Below are positions 7,093 to 13,892 of a stretch of 14,004 nt of DNA, piece by piece. This DNA comes from an uncultured Ellagibacter sp. (GTDB taxonomy: Bacteria; Actinomycetota; Coriobacteriia; Coriobacteriales; Eggerthellaceae). Location of the stretch: positions 1 through 14,004 of the forward strand of contig NZ_CAKUBT010000032.1 of NCBI RefSeq assembly GCF_934643285.1, in the 5' to 3' direction. How positions within the stretch are numbered: position 1 is the stretch's first letter; the number at the start of each line of letters is the position of its first letter. The position numbers and the translations under genes are program-made. The notes under the pieces were generated by a model. That model did no database searches, had not been told where the DNA came from, and saw only the letters and a list, made by a program, of their open reading frames with translations.

Positions 7093-7118
7093 TGGCGCCC
7101 CGCTTACGCGAGGCGCCA
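7093..7118 (-). other. Stem-loop with GUAA tetraloop in the leader of the orphan gene
   Basis: On the - strand, TGGCGCCTCGC and GCGGGGCGCCA pair over 11 positions (one T-G wobble) around a GTAA loop of the GNRA class. It ends 20 bases before the ATG at 7072. On the + strand the wobble becomes a C/A mismatch, so the structure favours - strand RNA. Smaller hairpins (GCCC/GGGC at 7129-7140; GGTC/GACC at 7143-7156) lie next to it. It could be a leader structure or a transcription end of something upstream. Confidence 0.4.
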
Positions 7119-7171
7119 CAAATGGTTGGCCCGTTAGGGCTCGGTCCATCCAGACCGCAGATTGCACTAAT

Positions 7172-7177
7172 ATTCTA
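7172..7177 (-). promoter_or_regulatory. Possible -10 box for the orphan gene
   Basis: The - strand hexamer TAGAAT lies in an AT-rich stretch about 100 bases upstream of the ATG at 7072. No good -35 is visible. If real, the transcript would carry all three leader hairpins. Confidence 0.25.
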
Positions 7178-7240
7178 CCTTATTTCCTTAAAACACGTTC
7201 GATCGGTTGAATTGCTTGAGCTTGCTGAATGCTGAAAAGT

Positions 7241-7268
7241 GTGGCCATTCTAAAGCGCCACTTTTTTT
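7241..7268. terminator. Intrinsic terminator downstream of the HerA-like gene
   Basis: GTGGC (7241-7245) and GCCAC (7257-7261) form a stem directly followed by seven T residues (7262-7268) on the + strand. On the - strand the same stem is followed by ACTTTTC and preceded by seven A residues, which can extend pairing. No rightward gene ends here, so its likely use is to end leftward transcription from the gene at 7435-9069, possibly in both directions. Confidence 0.55.
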
Positions 7269-7307
7269 AGCCAGACTGGTTTAATGACCAGCGCTAACTC
7301 GCTCGAA

Positions 7308-7343
7308 CCTCCCGCGCGGTCCCCTGGAGACACGCACGGGAGG
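7308..7343. repeat. Inverted repeat downstream of the HerA-like gene
   Basis: CCTCCCG (7308-7314) and CGGGAGG (7337-7343) are perfect 7-bp arms with a 22-base spacer. CTGGT/ACCAG at 7276-7291 forms another small hairpin nearby. The 166 bases between 7269 and 7434 contain no supported gene. Confidence 0.4.
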
Positions 7344-7396
7344 ACGTCGGTATGCGGCTGACGGCGGCGCGGCGAGTGCATCAGGTTGGTGCGACC

Positions 7397-7414
7397 CGCT
7401 GCTAGCTAGCAGCG
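7397..7414. repeat. Perfect 18-bp palindrome after the HerA-like gene
   Basis: CGCTGCTAGCTAGCAGCG is fully self-complementary with no spacer and lies 21 bases after the stop codon of the leftward gene. A spacerless palindrome is more like a dimeric protein binding site than an RNA hairpin. Function unknown. Confidence 0.45.
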
Positions 7415-7434
7415 TGTGCTCGCGGCGCCAACAG

Positions 7435-9069
7435 CTAGCGGCGCGTGCCGAAGAGGCCGCGAACGATCTGGTTGGCGGCGGTGCGGCCGGCAGATCCCAA
7501 GATGCTCGTGGCGACGCGGGCCACGGCGTCCTTCTGCTTCTGGCGCTCCCGCTCGGCGACCTTCGCCTGACGCTCGGCCTCGCGCTCTGCCGCCCTAGCC
7601 TGGCGTTCCGCTTCCCGCTCAGCCGCTCTCGCCTGGCGTTCCGCTTCCTTTTCCGCAGCCTTTTGCTGACGCTCGGCTTCCTTCTCGGCCGCCTTCTTCG
7701 CCTCTTCCTGCTGCTTGGCAAACTCCGCCTTCTGCGCCTCGAACTCGGCCCGTTCCCTCGCAAGCTCCTCGGCGGCGGCGTTCTGCTCGCGCTCGTCCTG
7801 GATCATCTCGTAGGCGCTCTCGCGGTCGATCGCGTCGCCGTACTTCGCCATGAGCGATGCCTGCCCCTGAATCACGGCGGATTTCGCCTCGTCGGACGCG
7901 GCGGCCATAAGGCACTGCGGCGGCAGGACCTTCGCGTTTTCCACGATGGAGGGCTTGCCGTCCACATCGAGGAAGCTCACAAGCGCCTCGCCCGTGCCAA
8001 GCTCCATGATGGCGTCCTCGCTCTTGAAGCTCGGGTTTGCGCGGAACGCCTCGGCCGCCGCCTTCACCGCCTTCTGCTCGGCGGGAGTGTAGGCGCGCAG
8101 GCCGTGCTGCACGCGGTTGGAAAGCTGCGCCAAAACCTCGCCGGGGATGTCGCTCGGCGACTGGGTGATGAAGTACACGCCCACGCCTTTGGAGCGGATG
8201 AGCTTGACGACCTGGATGATCTTGCTGAGCAGCTCAGTCGGCATGTCCTTGAACAGCAGGTGCGCCTCGTCGAAGAAGAAGACGAACTTGGGCTTGTCGA
8301 GGTCGCCCACTTCGGGGAGCTTCTCGAAGAGGTCGGAGAGCATCCACAGGAGGAACATCGAGTAGATCTGCGGCTGCTGGATAATGCGCGCGGCGTTCAA
8401 GATGTTGACGTAGCCTTGGCCGCTCGGGTCGCAGGCGAACCAATCGGCCAGTTCAAGCGCGGGTTCGCCGAAGAACACGTCGCCGCCCTGGTCTTCAACG
8501 GCGATGAGCGCGCGCAGGATGGCGCCTACGGACTGCGACGAGACGTTGCCGTAAGTCGTCGTGTACTCCTTGGCGTGCTCGCTCACGTAGTTGAGAATCG
8601 AGCGGAGGTCTTTCATGTCGATGAGCAGCATCTGCCTGTCGTCGGCAATGCGAAAGACGATGTTCAGCACGCCTTCCTGCACCTTGGTGAGGCCGAGCAG
8701 GCGCGAGAGCAGCACTGGCCCCATGTCGGAGATGGTCACGCGAACGGGGATGCCGTTCTCGCCATCCATGTCCCAAAAACGGGCGGGGCAGCCCTGGTAG
8801 GTGAACCCTTCGAGGCCGAACTTGGCGATGCGCTTCTGCATGTTCTCGGAGTCGACGCCCGCCTGGCACATGCCGGTGACGTCGCCTTTGACGTCGGCCA
8901 TGAAGACGGGCACGCCCGCCTGCGAGAAGCCTTCCGCCATTACCTTGAGCGTGACCGTCTTGCCCGTGCCCGAAGCGCCAGCGATAAGGCCATGGCGATT
9001 TGCCTGGTTGAGGAGCAGATAGCAGGGGTTTTCGCCCTGCGCCATCCAAATCTTGTCGTTTTGAAGCAC
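7435..9069 (-). CDS. HerA-like ATPase of the YjgR/DUF853 family
   Basis: A 544-residue P-loop ATPase of the HerA/FtsK superfamily, matching the E. coli YjgR (DUF853) type. Seen: Walker A GASGTGKT (31-38), FMADVKGDVTGM (56-67), Walker B FVFFFDEAHLLF (262-273), and TQSPSDIP (302-309) as the sensor region; the family C-terminal signature VRGLFGTRR closes the protein. Between about 425 and 515 lies a highly charged Ala/Glu/Arg coiled coil with 11-residue repeats, longer than I expect for the family core. Known: family members are conserved cytosolic NTPases, sometimes called putative helicases, with no settled role. The GTG start has an AAGGAGG site (9073-9079) just upstream and a TATAAT at 9102-9107. 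It follows polA by 103 bases on the same strand but seems to have its own promoter. The large open frame on the opposite strand is a shadow caused by high GC. Confidence 0.93.
   Translation of the reverse strand: MLQNDKIWMAQGENPCYLLLNQANRHGLIAGASGTGKTVTLKVMAEGFSQAGVPVFMADVKGDVTGMCQAGVDSENMQKRIAKFGLEGFTYQGCPARFWDMDGENGIPVRVTISDMGPVLLSRLLGLTKVQEGVLNIVFRIADDRQMLLIDMKDLRSILNYVSEHAKEYTTTYGNVSSQSVGAILRALIAVEDQGGDVFFGEPALELADWFACDPSGQGYVNILNAARIIQQPQIYSMFLLWMLSDLFEKLPEVGDLDKPKFVFFFDEAHLLFKDMPTELLSKIIQVVKLIRSKGVGVYFITQSPSDIPGEVLAQLSNRVQHGLRAYTPAEQKAVKAAAEAFRANPSFKSEDAIMELGTGEALVSFLDVDGKPSIVENAKVLPPQCLMAAASDEAKSAVIQGQASLMAKYGDAIDRESAYEMIQDEREQNAAAEELARERAEFEAQKAEFAKQQEEAKKAAEKEAERQQKAAEKEAERQARAAEREAERQARAAEREAERQAKVAERERQKQKDAVARVATSILGSAGRTAANQIVRGLFGTRR
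7528..7692 (-). repeat. 33-bp tandem repeat coding for an 11-residue coiled-coil unit
   Basis: Residues 460-514 of the HerA-like ATPase are five imperfect units of 11 residues: AAEKEAERQQK, AAEKEAERQAR, AAEREAERQAR, a near copy, and a degraded VAERERQKQKD. The period of 11 residues (hendecad) fits a long coiled coil. The near-identical DNA units make copy-number change between strains likely. Confidence 0.85.
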
Positions 9070-9101
9070 GGGTCCTCCTTGCGGTCGGCTGAGATTGGCC
9101 C

Positions 9102-9107
9102 ATTATA
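9102..9107 (-). promoter_or_regulatory. Candidate -10 box of the HerA-like gene
   Basis: A consensus TATAAT on the - strand, 32 bases upstream of the GTG at 9069, within the gap after polA. The -35 position is GC-rich and has no good hexamer. It suggests transcription independent of polA. Confidence 0.5.
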
Positions 9108-9172
9108 CCGCGGATCCGCAATCGGCCGAGAGGCGCGAAGAACGCGACGAGCGCGCGCCCTCCCCCGGCCTG

Positions 9173-11800
9173 CTAGTGCGCTTCCGCCCAGGTGGGGGCG
9201 CTCGAAACGTCGGCGATGAGGGGAACCTTGAGCTCGACGACGCCTTCCATCACCTCACGCACCATGGCCGAGAGCGCCTCGACCTCGCTTCGGGGCACGC
9301 TGAAGTCCAGCTCGTCGTGCACCTGGATGAGCAGCTTCGCGGCGAAGCCCTCTTCCCGCAACCTGCGCGACACCTCGATCATCGCGAGCTTGATAATATC
9401 GGCAGCCGAACCCTGCATGGGATGGTTCATCGCCGTGCGCTCACCGAACCCGCGCAGGTTCGCGTTGCCCGCGTGGAGCTCGGGAATGTGGCGCTTGCGG
9501 CCAAACATCGTCTCTGCGTACCCGCGCTCGCGCGCCTGCTCAACCGTAGCGTCCAGGTACGCGCGCACGCCGGGATAGGCCTCGAAGTAGCGGTCGATCA
9601 TGTCCTTGGCCTCGCCAAACGGTACACCAAGGCTCTGCGAGAGTCCGAACGCCTGCTGCCCGTAGACGATGCCGAAGTTCACCGCCTTCGCGCGGGAGCG
9701 AAGCTCGGGCGTCACTTCCTCGACGGGGATGCCGAACACGCGGCTCGCCGTCGATGCGTGGAAATCGGCGCCGCTGTTGAAAGCCGCGACCAGGTGCTCG
9801 TCACCCGACAGGTGTGCGAGCAGGCGAAGCTCGATCTGCGAGTAGTCAGCCGAGAGGAACAGCGAGTCCTCGTCGAGCGGCACGAAGCACTCGCGAATGT
9901 GGCGACCGAACTCGGTGCGCACGGGGATGTTCTGCAAATTCGGGTCTGACGAGGACAAACGACCCGTCGTCGTCACCGTCTCGTTAAACGAGGAATGGAC
10001 GCGCCCGTCGGTTGCGCGCATGCGGGGCAGCGCATCGATGTAGGTCGACTTGATCTTGGCGAGCTCGCGGTAGCGCAAGACGAGCGCGGGCAGCTCGTGA
10101 ACCTCGGCGAGCTCCTTGAGCACCTTCGCGTCGGTGGAGTATCCGCGCTGCGTCTTCTTCTTCGGCGGCAGACCCAAAACTTCGAACAGGATATGGCCGA
10201 GCTGTTTGGGCGAGTCGACGTTGAACTCCTCGCCGGCGAGCTCGATGATTCGCGCGCGTAAGGCATCGACGTCGCCCTGCGTGCGCTCGCCGATCTCGTC
10301 GAGGTGCGCGACGTCGATCGCGGCGCCCGTGCGCTCCATCGCGGTGAGCACGGGAACAAGCGGCAGGTCGATCTCGGCGTAGGTGCGCATCGACCCGTCG
10401 TCTTCGAGCGCCCGGGAAAGCGGCTCCTCAAGAGCGCGCGCCGCCGCTGCGAGCACGCAGGCGCGCTCCTCGTCGGTCTTCACCTCGGGAAGGGCCCCGC
10501 CTAAGTACTCGTCGGCGAGCGATTCGAGCGTGTAGTCGGAAACGGACGAGTTCATCACGTAGCCCGCAAGCCCCACGTCGAAGATTTCAGCCGCAAAAAG
10601 CTCCTCGTCGGTGATGAGCGCCTCCTGCGCCGTGTCCGCGGGATACACCCGGTGCAGCATCTCCTTCGCGTCGAGCGCGGCGAAGCGCCCCTGCGCCACG
10701 ACCTGGGCAAGCACCGAAAGTGCCTCGTCGCCTTCGAAGGCAGCAGCGCCCTTCGAGGTGGAAAACGCCGCGAACGCGCCCGCGTCGAACAGCGACGCTT
10801 GCTCGGGCTCGACGAACGCGATACCCACGCGTTCCCCTTCCGCGATCGCGCCCTTAACGGCAGCGAGCGCGTCGGCCCCGTGCAGAACGGGCTCCCACGA
10901 AAGCGCGGCTCGCTCGGCAGGCGCCTTCTCCCCCACGAGGTTCAGCACGTGGGTCAGATGCGCGTTGAAGCGGACGTTCTTGAAGGCGGCCGTCACGCGC
11001 GCGACATCGAACGAGGGGAACGCCGCGTCCTCCAAGTCGAGCTCGAAATCGACATCGCGCGAGATGGTCGCCACCTTCCGGCTCGCGAACGCCTGGTCAC
11101 GGTTGGTCTCGATCTTCTCCTTCTGCTTGCCTTTGAGATCGCCGGTGTGCTCGTAGATGCCCTCGAGGTTGCCGTAGGCGGAAAGCAGCTTCGCGGCCGT
11201 CTTGTCGCCCACGCCGGGCACGCCGGGGATGTTGTCGGACGCGTCGCCCTTAAGCCCGAGGAAATCGGGGAACTGGGCGGGTGTGACGCCATAGCGCTCG
11301 AAGACCTCGTCGGGGCCGTAAATCGCGACGTCGGTGATGCCCTTCTTGGTCGTGACGACGTGGGTGAGCTCGCTCACGAGCTGATAGACGTCCTTATCGC
11401 CGGACACAAGCAGCGTGCGGTACCCGAGCGCCTCGTCGCGCGCGGAAACGGTGCCCAGAATGTCGTCGCCTTCCCAGCCAGCCACGCGCACAACCGGGAT
11501 GTTCATCGCCTCGAGCAGGCCTTCCATCAGGGGAAACTGCACTTTAAGCGCGTCATCCATCGGAGGACGCTGCGCCTTGTACTGCTCGATCGCCTCCATA
11601 CGCCACTTCGGGCGCCCCGCATCGAAGGCGCACACGATGGCGTCCGGATGCGCCATCTCCACGAACTTCAGCAGCATGGCGACGAAGCCGAAGCACGCGT
11701 TGGTCGGCGTGCCGTCGGGCGCGTTCATCGTGGGCGGAACGGCGTGGTAGGCGCGGTGCATGAGCGAATTGCCGTCGATGACGGCCACGGTTTTAGACAT
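9173..11800 (-). CDS. polA: DNA polymerase I
   Basis: An 875-residue family A DNA polymerase that fills gaps and removes RNA primers during replication and repair. Seen in order: 5'-3' exonuclease domain (about 1-290; IDGNSLMHRAYHA, FDAGRPKWR, AGWEGDDILGT, SGDKDVYQLV, GLKGDASDNIPGVPGVGDKTA); a degenerate 3'-5' exonuclease-like domain (about 300-480) in which the metal-binding Asp-x-Glu is replaced by VGIAFVEPEQ, so no proofreading is expected; and the polymerase domain with TTGRLSSSDPNLQNIPVR, motif A DYSQIELR (652-659), the O-helix R701-K705-F709-Y713G and motif C VHDE (827-830). Catalytic Asp652 and Asp829 are present. The ATG at 11800 has GGGAGGG 6 bases upstream; the 118-residue in-frame upstream extension is Arg/Pro-rich noise and rejected. 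Upstream 164 bases separate it from the second LuxR gene, with a weak -10 (TACACT, 11838-11843); co-transcription is possible. Confidence 0.98.
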   Translation of the reverse strand: MSKTVAVIDGNSLMHRAYHAVPPTMNAPDGTPTNACFGFVAMLLKFVEMAHPDAIVCAFDAGRPKWRMEAIEQYKAQRPPMDDALKVQFPLMEGLLEAMNIPVVRVAGWEGDDILGTVSARDEALGYRTLLVSGDKDVYQLVSELTHVVTTKKGITDVAIYGPDEVFERYGVTPAQFPDFLGLKGDASDNIPGVPGVGDKTAAKLLSAYGNLEGIYEHTGDLKGKQKEKIETNRDQAFASRKVATISRDVDFELDLEDAAFPSFDVARVTAAFKNVRFNAHLTHVLNLVGEKAPAERAALSWEPVLHGADALAAVKGAIAEGERVGIAFVEPEQASLFDAGAFAAFSTSKGAAAFEGDEALSVLAQVVAQGRFAALDAKEMLHRVYPADTAQEALITDEELFAAEIFDVGLAGYVMNSSVSDYTLESLADEYLGGALPEVKTDEERACVLAAAARALEEPLSRALEDDGSMRTYAEIDLPLVPVLTAMERTGAAIDVAHLDEIGERTQGDVDALRARIIELAGEEFNVDSPKQLGHILFEVLGLPPKKKTQRGYSTDAKVLKELAEVHELPALVLRYRELAKIKSTYIDALPRMRATDGRVHSSFNETVTTTGRLSSSDPNLQNIPVRTEFGRHIRECFVPLDEDSLFLSADYSQIELRLLAHLSGDEHLVAAFNSGADFHASTASRVFGIPVEEVTPELRSRAKAVNFGIVYGQQAFGLSQSLGVPFGEAKDMIDRYFEAYPGVRAYLDATVEQARERGYAETMFGRKRHIPELHAGNANLRGFGERTAMNHPMQGSAADIIKLAMIEVSRRLREEGFAAKLLIQVHDELDFSVPRSEVEALSAMVREVMEGVVELKVPLIADVSSAPTWAEAH

Positions 11801-11883
11801 GGAAGACCCTCCCGAGTCGCGGTGTTCTCGGCGAATCAGTGTAGCACGGAATCGGCCGGGGCCGCATCTTCTCCAACGCCTCT

Positions 11884-12000
11884 GCGCGTCTCGCGGGCGT
11901 CGCGGTCTCCACGCGCGTCGCGGGCCCCACGTGCGTTGCGGGCGGCACGGGCGGCGCGGGCCTCTCAGGCGTCGCGGGTGTCGCGCTCCTCTCGGGCGGG
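11884..12000 (-). repeat. 9-bp repeat coding for X-Ala-Arg units, interrupted by the LuxR stop codon
   Basis: Read on the - strand in the LuxR frame, thirteen consecutive three-residue units end in Arg. The first units are PAR, EER, DTR, DA(stop), EAR, AAR; the remaining seven keep Arg in third position and mostly Ala in second. The TGA at 11965-11967 falls exactly on an Arg position. After it the frame stays open for 42 codons to a TGA at 11836-11838. The repeat therefore runs through the gene end and fills most of the gap before polA. Confidence 0.8.
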
Positions 12001-13656
12001 CGGCTGCTCCTCCCGGTCGACCAGGTCGATCAGGCGCTGCTGGGAGTTGATCCCCATCTTCCGGTAGATATGCGTGATGTGCGTTTTCGCGGTGTTCGAG
12101 CTGATAAACAGTTTCTGCTGGATGTACTCGGCGTTCCTTCCCTTCGCAAGGCACGTGAACACCTCCGCCTCGCGCGGCGACAGGTCGTACTGCTCGGCGA
12201 TGGCGCGGCAGCGGTCGCGGAAGGGCGACGCGTTCTTCGGCGGGTCAATCGAGGGCGGGTATTCCGCGCTCGCCGTCATGAGGGATAACAGGGCGTCCTC
12301 GGTTTCCGAGTCGTCGGCGCCGTAGAGCGAGAAGGCCGCGACGACGATGATCGCAATCACGCAGGACAGCTCGCCAAGCCCCTCGATCGCCACGTCGCCC
12401 GCGCGGAACGCGAAGAACGCAACGACGACGCCGAGCGCGAAGCCGGTCCACTGCGCAAGGCGCCCCATCGCGTAGCGCTTCACCGGGTAGAGCTGGAACT
12501 CGGCATTCGACACCACAAGATCGGTCCATTCCATAAGCGTCGCGTAGGCGAACGCTCCCACGGCGACGGCGCCGCACACAATGCGCCCAGTATGCCCGAA
12601 ATAGGGAATGAACAGGATGGATGCGGCGACGATCGGAACGATGAGGCGTTGCATGCCGCTCATATCCCAACGAGACTTCGTCCGCTTCGTCGCCCAGAAG
12701 ATCGCAACGCCCGAGCCTACGATGCCCGCCGCCGAGGCAATGAGCACCGCCCCGACGCCCGAAAGCGCAAGCATCACGACAACGAACCCGTACGCCATCC
12801 CGTTCGCGGCGATCGAGGCCGCGGCCTTGAGCGTGATGGAGGGGTCGCGCTGGTAGCCTTCCATCGCCTTCAAGGTGCCGGGGTCGACGCGGGAGAGGAG
12901 GATGGAGGCGAGCACCATGCACGAGATCACGATGAACGCCAAACCGAACAGGCCCATGAGCGGGCTTCCCGCGCCTGCGACCAGCAGAAAGAGCGGAGTG
13001 GCCAACGCGCCGCCGACCGCGATCGACATCGCCGTCCACTTCGGGGCCATCATGCTGAAGAGCACCGTCCACACAAGCGAGAGCGAAAGCTCCCCCGCGC
13101 CGAGCAGCACCCAGACCGCGATCGCGCAGGGCATGCGCCACCCTTCCGGGACAAGCCCCGCCCAGCTCGCGCCCGCCAGAAGGAACGCCGGGGCGAACAG
13201 GAGCAGCGAACCGGGCAGCACCAAAGGCCGCATTCTCCTGAACACGAAGTCGGGGAACTTCGAACAGAAAGCGAGGCACGCGTCCATCACCACGCGCGAG
13301 ACGATAAGACATAGGATGGCGATTTCCAACGGCTCGAAGGACAAAAGCGGAAGCGCGGGCGAGAACACGATATAGGTGCCCCAGACCGTGAGGCACGCGA
13401 AGCCGATCGTGGCGAGCACGCACGCAGCGGACGTTTGCATCACCGGTTTTCTCTTGCCCTTGCCATCCGTTGAATCGAGAAACGAGAGCGCGCCGGACGC
13501 GGCGAGCTTGCCGCCGGATGGGGCGCCGGACGCGGCGAGCTTGCCACCAGCTGCGGCGCTGAGCGAGCCGCTCCCGCTTTCAGACGCGGTCTCGGACGCA
13601 GCGTTGGGTGTACCGAAATCGCCGCCAGACGCGGCGCCAGAATTATCCACTCCCAT
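11965..13656 (-). CDS. Membrane-anchored LuxR-family transcriptional regulator (second copy type)
   Basis: A 563-residue regulator with the same plan as the one at 2933: polytopic membrane domain then LuxR HTH. Seen: a low-complexity Ala/Gly/Ser-rich N-terminus (1-60) with two 11-residue repeats, a basic GKGKRK, about ten to twelve hydrophobic segments (about 75-445), an acidic linker, and the HTH at about 490-546 (LSPREAEVFTCLAKGRN, IQQKL, NTAKTHITHIYRKMGI). The tail is Arg/Ala/Glu-rich and appears cut by a TGA. I chose the ATG at 13656, preceded by GGGGG about 6 bases upstream; an ATG 7 codons earlier (13677) has no ribosome site. The 5' side carries operator-like repeats and is divergent from a glycan-export gene. 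Family members in Eggerthellaceae are one-component regulators of unknown signal; control of itself or of the divergent gene is plausible. Confidence 0.88.
   Translation of the reverse strand: MGVDNSGAASGGDFGTPNAASETASESGSGSLSAAAGGKLAASGAPSGGKLAASGALSFLDSTDGKGKRKPVMQTSAACVLATIGFACLTVWGTYIVFSPALPLLSFEPLEIAILCLIVSRVVMDACLAFCSKFPDFVFRRMRPLVLPGSLLLFAPAFLLAGASWAGLVPEGWRMPCAIAVWVLLGAGELSLSLVWTVLFSMMAPKWTAMSIAVGGALATPLFLLVAGAGSPLMGLFGLAFIVISCMVLASILLSRVDPGTLKAMEGYQRDPSITLKAAASIAANGMAYGFVVVMLALSGVGAVLIASAAGIVGSGVAIFWATKRTKSRWDMSGMQRLIVPIVAASILFIPYFGHTGRIVCGAVAVGAFAYATLMEWTDLVVSNAEFQLYPVKRYAMGRLAQWTGFALGVVVAFFAFRAGDVAIEGLGELSCVIAIIVVAAFSLYGADDSETEDALLSLMTASAEYPPSIDPPKNASPFRDRCRAIAEQYDLSPREAEVFTCLAKGRNAEYIQQKLFISSNTAKTHITHIYRKMGINSQQRLIDLVDREEQPPAREERDTRDA
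13483..13548 (-). repeat. 33-bp direct repeat near the 5' end of the second LuxR gene
   Basis: A 23-base sequence occurs identically at 13490-13512 and 13523-13545, a period of 33. It encodes GGKLAASGAPS followed by GGKLAASGALS in the N-terminal tail before the first membrane segment. Flanking sequence is also low complexity (SGSGSLSAAA). Likely a slippage-prone, disordered cytosolic tail. Confidence 0.85.
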
Positions 13657-13676
13657 GGAATCCCCCGTTACAAGCA

Positions 13677-13743
13677 TGAATCACTATGCGAAGGTGACAG
13701 CATTTTCCCAGTTCAGCGGGAATCACCTTCTCGATGTGATTCA
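13677..13743. promoter_or_regulatory. Cluster of GTGATTC half-sites upstream of the second LuxR gene
   Basis: GAATCAC occurs at 13678-13684 and 13720-13726, and its complement GTGATTC at 13736-13742. The last two make an inverted repeat with a 9-base spacer. A second inverted repeat, GAAGGTGA (13690-13697) with TCACCTTC (13723-13730), interlocks with it. The cluster sits just upstream of the regulator start, between it and the divergent gene, as expected for operators. The bound protein is unknown; the adjacent LuxR protein is a candidate. Confidence 0.45.
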
Positions 13744-13762
13744 TTCTTTCCCCCTGCAACCC

Positions 13763-13789
13763 ATGATAGCAGTATCGCCGAAGCATCAA
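13763..13789 (-). promoter_or_regulatory. Possible promoter of the second LuxR gene
   Basis: On the - strand TTGATG (13784-13789) and TATCAT (13763-13768) are spaced by 15 bases, slightly short. The half-site cluster lies downstream of it, in the expected leader. On the + strand TTGCTC (13813-13818) and TAAACT (13833-13838), spaced by 14, are a weaker candidate for the divergent gene. Confidence 0.3.
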
Positions 13790-13892
13790 GAGGGAATTTC
13801 AAGATGCGCTCGTTGCTCGGTCTGTACTGGGTTAAACTACGCAATGGTTTTGAGATGTCGAAATGCTCCTGCATTGAAACGGAAAGAGTGAA

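Noticed and set aside
7120..7160. Possible tRNA or small structured RNA gene
   Set aside because: Only 4-bp hairpins are present; no acceptor stem, anticodon arm or T-loop consensus could be built.
7414..9219. 601-residue + strand open frame opposite the HerA-like gene
   Set aside because: Composition is Arg/Leu/Ala-rich with no motif, and it runs antisense to a clear ATPase; long antisense frames are expected in high-GC coding DNA.
11880..12000. Repeat array read as a CRISPR or satellite array
   Set aside because: Units are 9 bases, contiguous and in coding register with no spacers; they are codon repeats.
10652..12067. 471-residue + strand open frame opposite polA
   Set aside because: Antisense shadow of polA; no ribosome site and no recognisable domain.
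11801..12154. 118-residue N-terminal extension of polA
   Set aside because: Arg/Pro-rich, overlaps the LuxR gene in another frame, and the ATG at 11800 has a strong ribosome site and begins exactly where family members begin.
12245..13423. 392-residue - strand frame inside the second LuxR gene
   Set aside because: Same strand, other frame, Arg-rich composition; the overlapping frame encodes clear membrane helices and an HTH.
13657..13677. Upstream ATG at 13677 as start of the second LuxR gene
   Set aside because: No ribosome site and it overlaps a GAATCAC half-site; the ATG at 13656 has a G-rich site upstream.
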